Assembly (NCBI GenBank): GCA_964020085.1
Contig: OZ026606.1
Span: 1,714,060 to 1,778,059 of the forward strand
Origin: Micromussa lordhowensis
Taxonomy: Eukaryota > Cnidaria > Anthozoa > Scleractinia > Lobophylliidae
Reading direction: 5' to 3'
DNA: 64,000 nt
In this document: positions 22,640-33,989 of the stretch, one piece after another
Position numbering within the stretch: position 1 is the stretch's first letter
How the letters are laid out: every line of letters starts with the position of its first letter
Notes under the pieces: model-generated
Databases searched by the model: none
What the model was told of the DNA's origin: nothing
Seen by the model: the letters and a program-made list of their open reading frames with translations, nothing else
Translations under genes and position numbers: made by a program

Positions 22640-24280
22640 GGTTATTTTTTGGTTTGTATATAGCCCCTAAACAATGCTTAATTTTTTCATAATACTATTT
22701 ATTTCTTCACGGAAGCTTGTTCTGTTGTTGATTGGAATAGTAGTGTAAGATTAAGGAACATTAGGTCACAAACTAAGATAACTGGACTTCCGACATACCA
22801 TTAAATCAATCTAATCAAAGAAAGCTGTTCAACGTTTTGCTCCGTCTAAAATCGTATTTTTTTTTTCGCTCATTAAGTTTACAACTTTGAATTTAAATAA
22901 CCTCTTCTTTTTTCAGTGTTTTAGACCGAAGCTGTCATCGAACTAAGACATCGAATATTATACGCCGCCTAATGTCAGATTTGTCCGGCATGACATTGAT
23001 CAGCTAAAATATTTCATGAGATGCTCGTCTACTTAAGTTAAAGATACTTCCTCCCAAAGAGAGGATCAGTAAGAGAGTCTATCTTCCAAGTAGGCCTTCT
23101 TCCCAAGGTGATCGCTCTAGGGTTATTTTTAGACATGGTACCCAGTTCTTCCGCGATAATTCTTGTTGCCATGCGTAGTGCGTGTATGTTTTCGTGGAGG
23201 ATAAAAATGCGTGCAGAGCCTTTAGGGAAGACGTTTTACGAATGAGGTTTTGAGGAGTTAATGCAGCTCACTTCTAAAATAAGTTGTGGGCCCTTAGTGA
23301 AACTAACAATCAGTAGCGTTAGGTCGGAAAATCATCGGCACTCGTACCTTGCATACGGCGACTGAACCCGCAGTACAAGCGGCAATCAAAACCGGACTGT
23401 CTTACCGAAACGGCACAATAAGAGCGTTTTTCTTCGCAGCCAACAACCATTAAGACAATGCTTTTAAGTTGCTCTGGCCTCTTCTAATACTGAGCTCTAG
23501 AATTCTGGGTTTTAATTTGACAAGAAACAACATATTTTGTTCAAAATAGAATCCCGACTGTAATGCCTTTCCTTACATCACCTCACATATATCAGGACAG
23601 TACAGTTTTCCGGCCCTCTGAATCGTGTTTGGTAAAATTCAAATTTCGGGCGTGCCACTGGCATGTAAGGTTAGTAGAGCTTCTCACTCTGGCAAGATGG
23701 TTGACGGTTAATTTTTCGGCATGACGTTTATACCAAAATTAAAGCGCAAATTTGGTTCTAATTTTTCATAAAAGGATACAATTTTTCCCATAATCCAGTT
23801 AATCTTATAATTTGGGTCAATCTTAAAACTGGGTTTTTGATCTTCAACTATGTGTCTAATGAACATAATTACATCACCGTTGTTACCGCTGGACGTATTG
23901 ATCGCCTGCTTCCGAGACTAGAAACTTGCATAGATGTGTTTTTGTGATATATTAAAACGGTCATTTATAAACGAGTAGATAGTGAGTAGCGTAGCCAATC
24001 AGAGAACAGCATACTGATAGAGCACTAATAGATTTATACCAAAACTCGAAAGAAACACGGTACATGTTTTCTTTTTCTTTTTCTTAAATATAGGTTAGCA
24101 CGTCAGTTTGACGTCATCGATGCACCTCACGTTACTAAGCAACAAAAACTCTTAAGTCTAGTGTTGCGAAATCGTGCTGCTTACATACGATCTTTTCTAT
24201 TTTCATACGAAAGTTGTACCGACAGAGCCGTATTTACCTAATTGACTTACAACGGACAACTTCCTCCAGACGTGCCTGCG
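22640..24280. other. Spacer with one possible LINE remnant
   Basis: Mostly featureless. On the minus strand at about 23060-23190 a frame reads ENIHALRMATRIIAEELGT and later RRPTWKIDSLTDPLFGRK, a style seen in LINE polyproteins between domains, so it may be a decayed element fragment. Nothing else is supportable. Confidence 0.3.
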
Positions 24281-24335
24281 CAGCTGCAGAGAATCATAGT
24301 TGTACAAAATAAATATCCAGTCCAAGATGATGAAT

Positions 24336-25360
24336 ATAGCCTGCGTAGCCTGCGTAGCAGCCGTTTCCTTTCCTTTTCCAGGCGGAGAGATCGAACAAGC
24401 GAGCGAACGAAGGAGCGCGCCTGGGGTGAGCAAAAAATTGGGGAGAAGTGGGGAGGGGGTGAGCGAAAAGGGGGAGATGGAGGGGAGAAAAGGAATCGCC
24501 TGCAGTCAATCCCAAACATTTTACCGAACTCCGTTTGCCCACGAACGGGCAGCAATAGTGCAATTTGACTGGTTAGTAGCCCGTCAATCAAAAAGCGACA
24601 TCAGACATTTGACATCCATGCATAATCCAACATCCGGAACACAGCAAGATTAAAATACATATGGCCGAGTTCGAAGAAGCGTTCGACTTTTCTGTTTCTA
24701 TTTGTTCATTTGCCGTTGTCTTTTCGGTCTCTCGACCTTTCTTTGCTTCACATGTGTTTATGAGGGGGCACTTTATGTTGTGTTATTAATAGGAACTTTA
24801 ATTTACGTTGAGTGGAGCCTTCAGACAGTGCTTTTTTTTTAGCCAGGAGTCTACATGGTTACCGCTGTTATTTGCATGTCGCTTCGCAGAATTTGATGTG
24901 CTTACTGTATCACATCCTCGTCGGTTTTCTTTCAGTGACTGCCGTAGCTTTATTTCGAGACAGCTAGACATTTGTAGAGACGTCCGTTTCTTGCATCAAT
25001 TTGATCGAGCTTGTGTATATCCATTTCCAAACTTCGTTTTTTTTAAAATGAACAATGACATAAAAAGGAAACGTATTTACGCGCACTATTTGCTTTTAGC
25101 TGACTTTATCAATCGCATGCTGGGTGCTTGTTAAAAATGATTCACCGCGGGACGTATTAATGATCGTTGGGTCTCGTGTGACAGTTGGCGCCCCAAGGGA
25201 GCACGGCACGTTTGGGGGCGTTCGCTAAAATGTGTGGGATTGAATGCAGGCGTTTCCATCGCTCGCCTCACCTCCTCCCCCTGCTCCTTATTTTTCGCAC
25301 TCGCTCGTAGTTACGTTCCCTCCGCGTGCTTTTTTTAGAAACGCCAGCTACCCAGGCTAT
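24336..25360. mobile_element. Non-autonomous DNA element, AGCCTGCGTAGC ends
   Basis: The left end ATAGCCTGCGTAGCAGCCGT is matched in inverse by the right end (complement ATAGCCTGGGTAGCTGGCGT). Homology continues inward (GCGAGCG..., GGAGGGGGTGAGCGAA and CGCCTGCAGTCAATCCCA on the left; CGCCTGCATTCAATCCCA in complement on the right). About 1.0 kb. The interior has no transposase; open frames in the G-rich arms are compositional. It appears to be inserted in a relative of the 10690-10808 element. Confidence 0.7.
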
Positions 25361-25369
25361 GTTGAATAC

Positions 25370-28020
25370 CATCTCATATAATTGGCCACTTGAAATCATT
25401 TTAGAAGGCCTAGCCTTAATGATTGACGAAATGTCGTCTTTACTCCGCTTTTATTACACTGTAATAGCGAGATGAAACTAAATATATCAGCGGTAAGATA
25501 AGTTCAGGAACTTGCATTCGGACATAGGATTCTAAATTGTGAAATACTTGAGAGCTCATGCGTGCGCAACTCAGCTCGATCAAAGCGAGTGCAAGATAAC
25601 ACAAGTCCTCCCTCATGTGATAGGAAAATGTAGCTTCAAAGTTCAAACTGGTATTCCAAAGATCAATTCTCCCGACTGACTTCAAGACACATTTTGTTTA
25701 TCATAGTTTTGAGAATTTGTATTCTATCATGATTAATATTGATTGAACCTATCGATGATTTGTCTTATTCTCCTAACTGTCTGTTTGAGATGCCTTGATG
25801 ACGCTAAAAGATCATTCTTGGGTATTAGATGTGCGCACACAGCACATGTCATTGAAAAAGACACCACGGCGTCTTGTGTAGCAGGAGGACAGTCTATCGA
25901 TCACAATCGTTTGCTCAGGACAGTGTCAAATACACTTTAGCATCGCCCAGAACTCTGCTGATCTTCAACATTGAGGTGTGTGAAGTATAATGACCTGTTT
26001 TAGTATGTCATACCTGATAGAGCGATAAATGGCGAGCCCTTCCATGCTTCTTAGCTTCATATATTTTTATAATTTTATTTCGTTAATTACGCAACACCAC
26101 AAGTTTGCTGATGTCCTGTCTACGAGCATGACCATCGAGAATTCTCTTCAGCTTTTCCTTGGCATATCTACGGATTGTTTTCAAAAGAAAAGGACAGCTA
26201 TCATTATATATTTTACGATCTTTGTGTAGAACACAGAGTCACTGAGCGTTAAGTTCCAGCAGCCCATGATTCAGCAAAAATACAAAATATATACATAACA
26301 AGTCAGAAGTTAACGCAAAATGCTGTTTCTTATTCGCATTAGTCCGAGCTAGACATCAAGAGTCAGTCAACAGATCAGCAGCAGTAAAGCACTGCAGTCC
26401 CTCACCGTCCTTCCGGAACAAATTATAATTTTCAGTTCGCTTGTGGCCATTTTCGCAATAACAGCGAAAATAACGAAAAACAGTCAAAGGAACCAGCTGG
26501 TTGCAGACCAGTGTTTAGATGACGGCTGGCCGGTTTCAGCTGTATCAGTACAATGTAAATGAGCGAGCGTTATTGTTTGAGTGGAGACAAGGATATAATG
26601 CCGCTAGCCAGAGCAGGTAGACTGCGAGTGTATCCTCCTTCGCAAGTACTAAGCTACAAGCGAGCTAAAAATGAGGACGAGGGAACACATGACAGTCTGG
26701 CTAAGACGTCAGTTCTTCAGTATTCAGCTCACATTTTTTGTAACTTAACTCGTCTCTCGATGGTTAACGAAATAAAAAAAGGAACCGCATGCGACTCCTC
26801 CATATATCGTATGAGAAATAATTGACACATACTGTCATTGTGGCCGAAAGGCGTTTTGTTTTTTGCCCAGTTAATCATAATTTCAAGTCAATTTGTCGAC
26901 ATGCTATGTTTTTCATATTGACAGACGTTTCAAACCATTTTATCAATCCTTAAAGATAACCTCAAAATTGGATAACAAATTTTAGACAAAAAATAGCCAG
27001 CGACTGCAATACGAAACCAATAAAAGCGGGGGAAACAACTTCAGTTATTGTAAAACTGGACTAAAATGTTTTCAAAACAGTTCCATTTCGCTGTATTCAT
27101 CTCTATAATATTAGAAATTCATTGAGAATAAATTAAAAAAAAAAGTGCTGTGAAAAAGATTGCTTTTTGATTCCTAGTGTCGCGAATGTCCACAACTTGT
27201 TCAAACTCTTCGTCATACTTCGTCATACTTCGTCATATCCCGGATGTTGGCGGCAAGATGAACATACTTATATCGTAAACCTTTGATGTTAAAGAGTCCC
27301 GAAACAAAACTTTCACAATAAAATGTTAAATTAAGTGAAGGCAAATTAAGCCTACATAACGAAACCACATAAACATGACAACATACGAAGGACGTTATGT
27401 TATGTCGTGATGTTTGCAGTGTGATCATTGCGAGAAACTATGTCATAACAGCAACATAACAGCAAGAACATGACGTCATAAAGAAAACAAAACTGATCTT
27501 TACCTTGTGTCGTTATGACGATCTTCGCATTACCGACATTGGCGATCATATCGTTATGTCTTATATGTTAGTCGTTTATCTCGTCATGTCGCTGGTGTGA
27601 ACAAGGGCTATTATGAGGAAAGATAAAAGTTGAGAATGTTGTTGAAAGTGCCAAAGTATAAAAAAGTCATAAAAAATGTTCAGACGTTTCGTCTTCATCA
27701 GTGGAATGTTCGTTATGAATTGTCATATTAGGAGGGTCTGTCTTACGTGCGTTTGTACTGACCAGCAACGCGTCTATACTGTATGTATACTGCAGATGCT
27801 TTCTTTGGCGGCGAATTATCATTCTACGAAAAACATTTACCTTGACTCGTTTTGTGACGGCCAATCCAAAGCCGTTGAAAATCGCTCAAAATCTATGGTC
27901 GAAAATAACCAATGACAATTATGTTGCGAAACTATCGTTTGCATTCGTCAACGTTATTGGTTCGTTTTCGAAAAAGGTCGCCTTGAAAATTTAGAACAAA
28001 GGAATGCGTTAAAACGGTTT
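25370..28020. other. Spacer without a supported gene
   Basis: No domain-bearing frame. A short triplicated TTCGTCATAC unit lies at 27212-27236. A 33-codon frame from ATG at 26521 with varied composition (MTAGRFQLYQYNVNERA...) is too short to call. Confidence 0.35.
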
Positions 28021-28189
28021 GACCACTTTTGAAATGCAACGTTTCTCTCGACAATAAGACGTTACCCCCCTCCCCACCCCCCAAGTGGCCTTCCCACCTC
28101 GAAAGTAGCTTACCAAATAAGGATTTTGAGAAAAGAGAACCCCAGGCTTCACTTTGTCCAACCTCGGAGGGAACGCGTTTGCACTTATC

Positions 28190-28680
28190 ATCGGAATTCT
28201 TTGGTGAAACTGATCCAGTAAATCCAAACTGTTATATCATAGGTTATTGTTACGTCATAGAGTTTGCAATGCGCATGTGCTGCAAACCACCTAATTATTA
28301 CAGCAATTGGAAAATAGCAATTTGCGTGATTTTGGTATTAAATTCCAAAACTGATTACTTGACTCAGACTTGTTTCACCTTTCGGTCTCGCTTCTGATTT
28401 GATTGCGACGGTGTTAAATCTTTTGGTTCGAGTTGAGAATCACGTTCAATCTTTTGGAAGTCGTGGGTAACGGCAGTGCCGGATAATTTACCAAAAACTA
28501 CTAACAATTTAATGCTGTTGAAGCTCTGTGGTTTCAATTAAGGCTGGGTACTCAGTTATATAGTTTTCCCTTGCATGCATGACGTTTTCACCTTCGTTTC
28601 GTTGTCCATTTTGTTGTGATCAAGTGTCTTTGTCTAAATACACTGTCCGAGAAGGTTTAATTTCCTCTGAGTTTGCGACA
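28190..28680 (+). repeat. Direct segmental duplication, left copy
   Basis: Homologous and colinear with 30515-30975. Shared anchors include CCAGTAAATCCAAAC, TTACAGCAATT, CACCTTTCGG, GTGTTAAATCTT, CAGTATTTTGGAAGTC (with changes), ATGCTGTTGAAG and AATACACTGTC. Identity looks like 75-80% by eye. The left copy leads directly into the decayed gene A copy at 28693. Confidence 0.75.
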
Positions 28681-28692
28681 AAAAATACCAGT

Positions 28693-28887
28693 AAAGATCA
28701 GGATATTAGTATCGCGCTTGCAAGATTTCCAGAGTCCTTTCCTCAAGGACTAGTCATCGACAAGGATATGTTAGCTCAGGCAGAGGGCCAAACATAAATA
28801 AGCAAAGGACGCTCTGTTAGGAGACAAAATTTGCAAAATGAATACGAAGGAGTGGTACTGTGGTACATCCGGGAATAGGGGCTATAA
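28693..28887 (+). pseudogene. Decayed copy of gene A (C-terminal half)
   Basis: From KDQDISIALARFPESFPQG to the end, this frame matches gene A residue for residue with few changes, but has two nonsense codons: TAA where gene A has leucine after GQT, and TAG for tyrosine in the final REYGL. The N-terminal half of gene A is absent; upstream sequence is instead the 28190-28680 duplication. AATAAA at 29009 lies in the position equivalent to the gene A polyadenylation signal. Confidence 0.8.
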
Positions 28888-30330
28888 ACCGATCACTTCA
28901 TTTAAAGGAAAAGTGTTATTTGCAGCTATAAAAAGAGTTGATTGAAACTGAAGGGTTTTGTAACAATGTCAGCTAAGAATCACTCATTAGCGTTCTCGAT
29001 GTTATCGTGAATAAATGCTAAAAAGTTGGTCTACCCAGCCTTGAGAACGCTAAGTCAAATTTGCCAAGAAGTGCTGACTGTTCTACACAGCTAACTGAAT
29101 ATGACACGCACTTGTAGATATGCAATCATTCTTCGTCCGATTCCAGACTTTGCGTTATTTTCGTGCTTTTTACCCGCGATCATGATCGCTTCCCCTTAGT
29201 CGACGCATTCTCCCATTCATTTAAAAACCGCTGTCCATCTCGCGGTTCCACACACACCCGCAACTGCACAATAAGGACAAGCATTCATTAAACGACAACA
29301 CAGTCAGCAGGAAGCCTGTTCGTAGCTCTAGCCCCGACTTTTTGAGTCCCGTTCCAGACGATAGCTCCCTATTTTTAAGTATTTCCTTGGCCCCATGTGA
29401 ATTCAACTTGCACTCTTTTAACTAACCATAAGCATCAGGTCTTCCTAAAGGAAGTCTGACACCATCGAATTCGGACAACGTAACTTTTTCAATGGCACAC
29501 GGTTTACTTTTAAACAAACGCTCGACTACAAGTCAATCCGCTAGGTTCAAGTAACTGCCCAGTAGCTTTTGTTCTTGTGTAGTAATTTTACTGAACAGCC
29601 ATATTATACAAGTTCCACTTATTTCGTTTCGCTGCCGGCGGCAACAGACTAATCTGAATGACGATTAAGTTGACAGTTAGTAAGTAGCGTACTCTTCACT
29701 CCGAGCCATATATTTCAGATGACTTGTTTATTGACTAAAAGCTACTAAAAAGACCTCTAAAGGCTATGAGATATTCCAGTTTTGCTGATGTTAATGTTAA
29801 ATTTTGCATTTAATTCAACGAACTTTAAGGATTTCCTGTCTCTGGACGTCTTTTCATGTAACATGACTGCACAAGTGTGACACAGTTGCAAAGTTGTACT
29901 TGAAGGAAGATTTCTTAAGTTGGTAAAACGAAACACGAAGAACTCTAACGAGTTGCTCCAAATATAATCGAACCAAATTGCAATTTAGTTCGACACGGCA
30001 GAAGCACGACGTCTGAATTGCGCCTGAGAGAGGAAGAACTGAATTTTTGGAAAATTTCAGCAAATAAGTTTGTTTTGGTTACATCTGTGATTGCTAAGAA
30101 CCTTGTGGGCAGTAGCAAGACTAATAGGGGCATGGTACTAATCACGGTTTGGAGCTCTCAGTTTAGCTTACTTATCAGCACCAAGCGCTGAGAGCAGATA
30201 CAGCGTTTTAAAATTTGCCAGTGGTCGACTGAGATTGTTCTTAGTGAGCAAAACGCAATCTTTTTATCCCACCATTCAATTGTTATACAGGACAAAAAAC
30301 GTTTATGGACTCTTACAAATTTGATGATGT
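28693..30330 (+). repeat. Inverted duplication, right copy
   Basis: Counterpart of 10104-13090 in opposite orientation (anchors given there). This copy is shorter and lacks the SINE and the CTTATTAACCGAG elements, so it approximates the empty-site state for those insertions. Confidence 0.85.
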
Positions 30331-30419
30331 CGTGAAATAACAGCTTGCGCCGGAAAGTTTGAATCCCCATGTCAACTCCCCGAGTTCTAAATTAATCGGC
30401 TCTCACGTTATAAAACCTA

Positions 30420-30492
30420 GAATAAGACTTTTGCCAGCTGAGCATTACAAGTTAAGATGAGCATTACAGCTGAGCATTACAAGTTAAGATAA
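30420..30492 (+). repeat. Short tandem repeat
   Basis: GCTGAGCATTACAAGTTAAG occurs at about 30436 and again at about 30470, with a half copy GAGCATTACA between them. Local slippage product. Confidence 0.7.
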
Positions 30493-30514
30493 CCCCGGGT
30501 TAACTTTCTCCTCG

Positions 30515-30975
30515 GTGTTTTACGGTGAAACCGTTCCAGTAAATCCAAACCACGTCATTATTACAGCAATTTGGAAATGGTAATTTGTGTGACACTGTTG
30601 ATAAATTGCAAAACTGATTGTTTGCGACAAACTGTCACACCTTTCGGCCTCATTTCTGATCTTTTCAGGCGATGTTGATTTTCGCGACAGTGTTAAATCT
30701 TCCATTACGAGATGAAATCACGTACAGTATTTTGGAAGTCATGTGTAATGGCAGTTGCCAGAGAATTCCGGCATCAGTAGTTACTAACGATTTTTATGCT
30801 GTTGAAGTCTGTATGGTTTCAACTAAGGCTAGATTCTCTGGTTCATTGGTTTTACCGTGCGTGCATATATCTCGCTTCCACCTTCGTTATCCATTTTGTT
30901 CTGATCTAATGTCTTTGTTCAAATACACTGTCTGAGAATGTTTAATTTCGTCTGGTTTGATTTTTCAGTGGTGCC
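30515..30975 (+). repeat. Direct segmental duplication, right copy
   Basis: Counterpart of 28190-28680. An 87-codon open frame (from about 30672) inside it is not conserved in the left copy, so it is not called a gene. Confidence 0.75.
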
Positions 30976-31308
30976 CTCGTAAAAGAGGTTTACTTAAGTA
31001 ACCATGCCAATCAGCTGGGGAATTTGTTCAGAAAAACTCTAATGCCGATCGCAATTCATAATAATCTAGTGGCTTATCTAGTGTTTTATTTCCTTACACA
31101 CAGCAAAAGGTATAACAAACTGAAACACCCTGAAATAGCTCTAGTACTCACTGGCGAGTCAAACAGTGAGAGTAAAAAGCTATTTAAAGTGATTTCTCGA
31201 AAAAAAAAACAGTTTTTTTGTAATAATGGTGTCAATCTTGTGATAAAACCACTGCAGGAACTTTTATCCTAAAGGGAAAAAACACGAAAACGCGACAGGT
31301 TAAAAAGT

Positions 31309-31381
31309 AGCTTTTGGCCTAATTTTGGATTCAATTATGGATGGCATCCATAATTGAATCCAAAATTGAGTTAAAAGCTAC
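31309..31381. repeat. 73-bp palindrome
   Basis: AGCTTTTGGCCTAATTTTGG and TTCAATTATGGATG are followed by their complement, CATCCATAATTGAA and CCAAAATTGAGTTAAAAGCT, with a two-base centre. It could extrude as a hairpin; probably a minimal foldback element. Confidence 0.8.
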
Positions 31382-31825
31382 CGGCTTATTGTGATCAAAA
31401 ATGGTTCGTCTTTCGAATATCGCCACGAAAACATTATTTATCCACTTTTCTAACTATTCCAAATTTAAAAGAAGGAAGAAATTGTGCTTCGTTTTGAGTA
31501 TATTGACATATATTGACGTGGTAATCAAAGCATAACTACTAAAACTGAACAGACAGAAGACTCCGCGAAAGCAGATTATTAGTTCAGTTTATAAATCAGT
31601 TATTGTTTCGTATTGTTCGGTGAAGAGCTGTTATGCTGGAAACAATAGTTAAAATGAACGAGGAAAAATCGTTTCTGTTTGGTTGTCCAATCTTCCGAAT
31701 CTCGTATAGAAATACGCAAAACGGAACTAGTAATTTATGCGGATTCCTAACGAGTCGTAACAATTAGGTGTTAAATCAATTTTCTTAGCCTAATTAATGA
31801 CTTTTATCCATTTCTTCTAAGGGAG

Positions 31826-31834
31826 TATTTAAAT
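31826..31834 (+). promoter_or_regulatory. TATA-like element of gene C
   Basis: TATTTAAAT lies about 110 bp upstream of the gene C ATG, the same distance as the TATA-like element of gene B from its ATG. Unlike gene B, no CACGTG cluster is present upstream. Confidence 0.3.
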
Positions 31835-31939
31835 TCAGGGCACGTAATTCACATCCCAAACTAAAGAATTGTAATTTACTCTGCAGTTGAAGAAACTTGT
31901 GAAGTGAGCACCACTGTGAAGTCAATCACTGGCAGATCA

Positions 31940-32359
31940 ATGTGGACTTCCATGGAACTAAACGTCCAAACAGATCTCTTAGAGTCACAAAGTAGTACGA
32001 GTGCAAGCGCAGCTTCAGACATGTCAAACGAAGAAGATGAACTTCTAAACTTGCTTCAGCAACAAGCAGATACCTTTTCGCCGGCTATAGGTCCTGTTGC
32101 ATCCAAGGAGAGTGAAAATACATTGCAGAGAAGCCAGCAGAAGACGAAGAGCCGGGATGTTACTGCAATTCAGGTGCAGCCAGTCAGTGTTTCACTTGCC
32201 TTCGGCGTGAAATCCACTCTGCGAGGTACGCCATGGGAAGAAGCACTTGGTGGCGTTACACCGCAGACTGGCAAGCGCTCGAAAAAGGCGGGAAAACCAG
32301 CTCAAAGAACTGTTAAGGAAATGGAGATTATTTCTTTCTGGACGCAATTTTTTGGTTAA
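31940..32359 (+). CDS. Gene C: small GTPWEEA-motif protein, 139 residues, single exon
   Basis: The frame is open from 31904, but the first ATG is at 31940; a second ATG four codons later is an alternative start. The N-terminal part is serine-rich and acidic (SQSSTSASAASD, NEEDELLNLLQQQ near residues 17-42). A PVSVSLAFGV segment comes before LRGTPWEEA at 94-102, then a lysine/arginine-rich stretch (GKRSKKAGKP), and the protein ends RTVKEMEIISFWTQFFG. It is the paralogue of gene B: same motif, same distance to the C terminus and the same FxxxxFG end (F-C-L-K-L-F-G versus F-W-T-Q-F-F-G). AATAAA at 32803 is a candidate polyadenylation signal. The N-terminal halves have diverged completely, so the conserved C-terminal 45 residues are probably the functional part. 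Family unrecognised. Confidence 0.7.
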   Translation: MWTSMELNVQTDLLESQSSTSASAASDMSNEEDELLNLLQQQADTFSPAIGPVASKESENTLQRSQQKTKSRDVTAIQVQPVSVSLAFGVKSTLRGTPWEEALGGVTPQTGKRSKKAGKPAQRTVKEMEIISFWTQFFG

Positions 32360-32802
32360 CTGTTCATGCTGTCTTCCTGTTGTGTGTCTTTTTAAAGTAA
32401 TTAATTATGACAGAACGCTTGGAAGAGAACGGCATTTAGTGCTTTATCCGGTTAAACAAATTTCACGGTGTTGAAGTCATATGTGAAATAGAGAAAGCGA
32501 AATTTTAATGACTCCAGGAAGAATGACTTAGAGGAACTTATTTATCAATGTTTCAGTTATTTAAGTAGAAAGCAAGTTTGCTTATCACAAGCTATATAAA
32601 AACTATATAATGCATTTCTATATATAAGACCTTCATAAATAATTTTCCATGTTTGCAACTTTGTAAAGTAGCTTGGACAACTGATGTAGTTTTCAGAAAA
32701 CATGACGAACGTTTGTTATAATGGCCGGTAAACTATGACTTACCCAGGTTCCAGAGGTATCGTCTTTTCTATTTTTCGATCAACTTTGAACCCTCCGAAG
32801 AA

Positions 32803-32808
32803 GAATAA
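32803..32808 (+). terminator. Candidate polyadenylation signal of gene C
   Basis: AATAAAG in AAGAAGAATAAAGAAAG, about 445 bp after the gene C stop codon. Confidence 0.35.
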
Positions 32809-33415
32809 AGAAAGATTTTAACCCTCGGACCATGGCTATTTGATTGATTGGAACCGTCTTTCCTGCTAACGTAGTCCGCCGTTGAAACGTTTTAAGAGGG
32901 AATCCACCAGAAGTTCGAGTCACATGTGGACAAAACCTTTGTAGCAAGATTATTAACATTGCATTATAAACTTCTACGCGACTGTTTCAACACAACACCA
33001 CCAAATGTCGAAAACAAATGTTGAAGTTCATATGAAACACTTGAAAGCACTGGTGAAATGACCCTGATGATGAAATTTTGCCGGCTGTGTTTGCACAGAA
33101 TTTGAAATTCATTTCCTCGTCTTCCCTTGTTTTTGGTGTTATTTCAGGGATTTCATTTCATATTTTTAGCAAAAACATAAAATGCAAAAAGAACTGTATT
33201 GTACTTAAAATGATTCTGGTACTAGGTTTATGTCGACTAAAAATTGATATTGCTAGATTTCCTATCAGATTTCGTCTTAATAATTAACTTCTACACAATC
33301 TTCTGAATTTTAGGTTAGTTTTACTGGATCAGTATTTTCTCCTGTGGGAGAGATAGTTCAGAAAAAGAGGTGTTTCCGATTTTTGTAACATATAATTTGT
33401 TGTTTTGGTTTGTTC

Positions 33416-33985
33416 ATCTCCATCCTTGACCATTCTTGTTCCGTTATGGTTTATTATTATCTCTTTGGTGTTTTTCAATCTTAGTAAACTACTATCTTCA
33501 GGTTTTCTTCAGTCATTTCGAAGGTAATTTTGCACTTGAAAAATTTAGCCTACATTTTTCGAGTTCGTCGTTTGCAATCCGTGTTAATCATCTCCATCCT
33601 TAATCATCCTTGTTTCTTTATAGTTTATTATTATCTCTTTGGTATTTTCAATCTTAGTAAACTACTATTTTCAGGTTTTCTTCCTTTCGAAGGTAATTTT
33701 GCACTTGAAAAATTTAGCCGACATTTTTCGAGTTCGTCGTTTGCAATCCGTGTTAATCATCTCCATCCTTACCCTTCCTTGTTCCTTTATGGTTTATTAT
33801 TATCTCTCTGGTGTTTTTCAATCTAAGTAAACTACTATTTTCAGGTTTTCTTCATTTCAAAGGTAATTCTAAACCATCCTTGTTCCTTTATAGTTTATTA
33901 TTATCTCTTTGGTGTCTTTCAATCTAAGTAAACTTCTATTTTCAGGTTTTCTTCATTTCAAAGGTTATTTTGCACTTGGTCAAAA
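33416..33985 (+). repeat. Tandem array, about 170-bp units
   Basis: TTATTATTATCTCTTTGG (or a one-base variant) starts at 33451, 33625, 33794 and 33895, giving periods of 174, 169 and 101. Full units also contain CTTGAAAAATTTAGCC and GTTTGCAATCCGTGTTAATC; the last unit has lost that part. Short open frames inside are repeats of the same translated unit and are not genes. Confidence 0.9.
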
Positions 33986-33989
33986 TAGC

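Noticed and set aside
24242..24653. Several overlapping open frames of about 110 codons on both strands
   Set aside because: They lie in the G-rich arm of an inverted-repeat element; all frames are open because of composition.
26521..26825. Small gene with frames MTAGRFQLYQ... and an 88-codon frame
   Set aside because: Two overlapping frames compete, neither has a domain, and no homologous copy exists in the window; too weak to call.
30672..30935. 87-codon frame in the direct duplication
   Set aside because: The homologous copy at 28.4 kb does not keep the frame, so there is no sign of selection.
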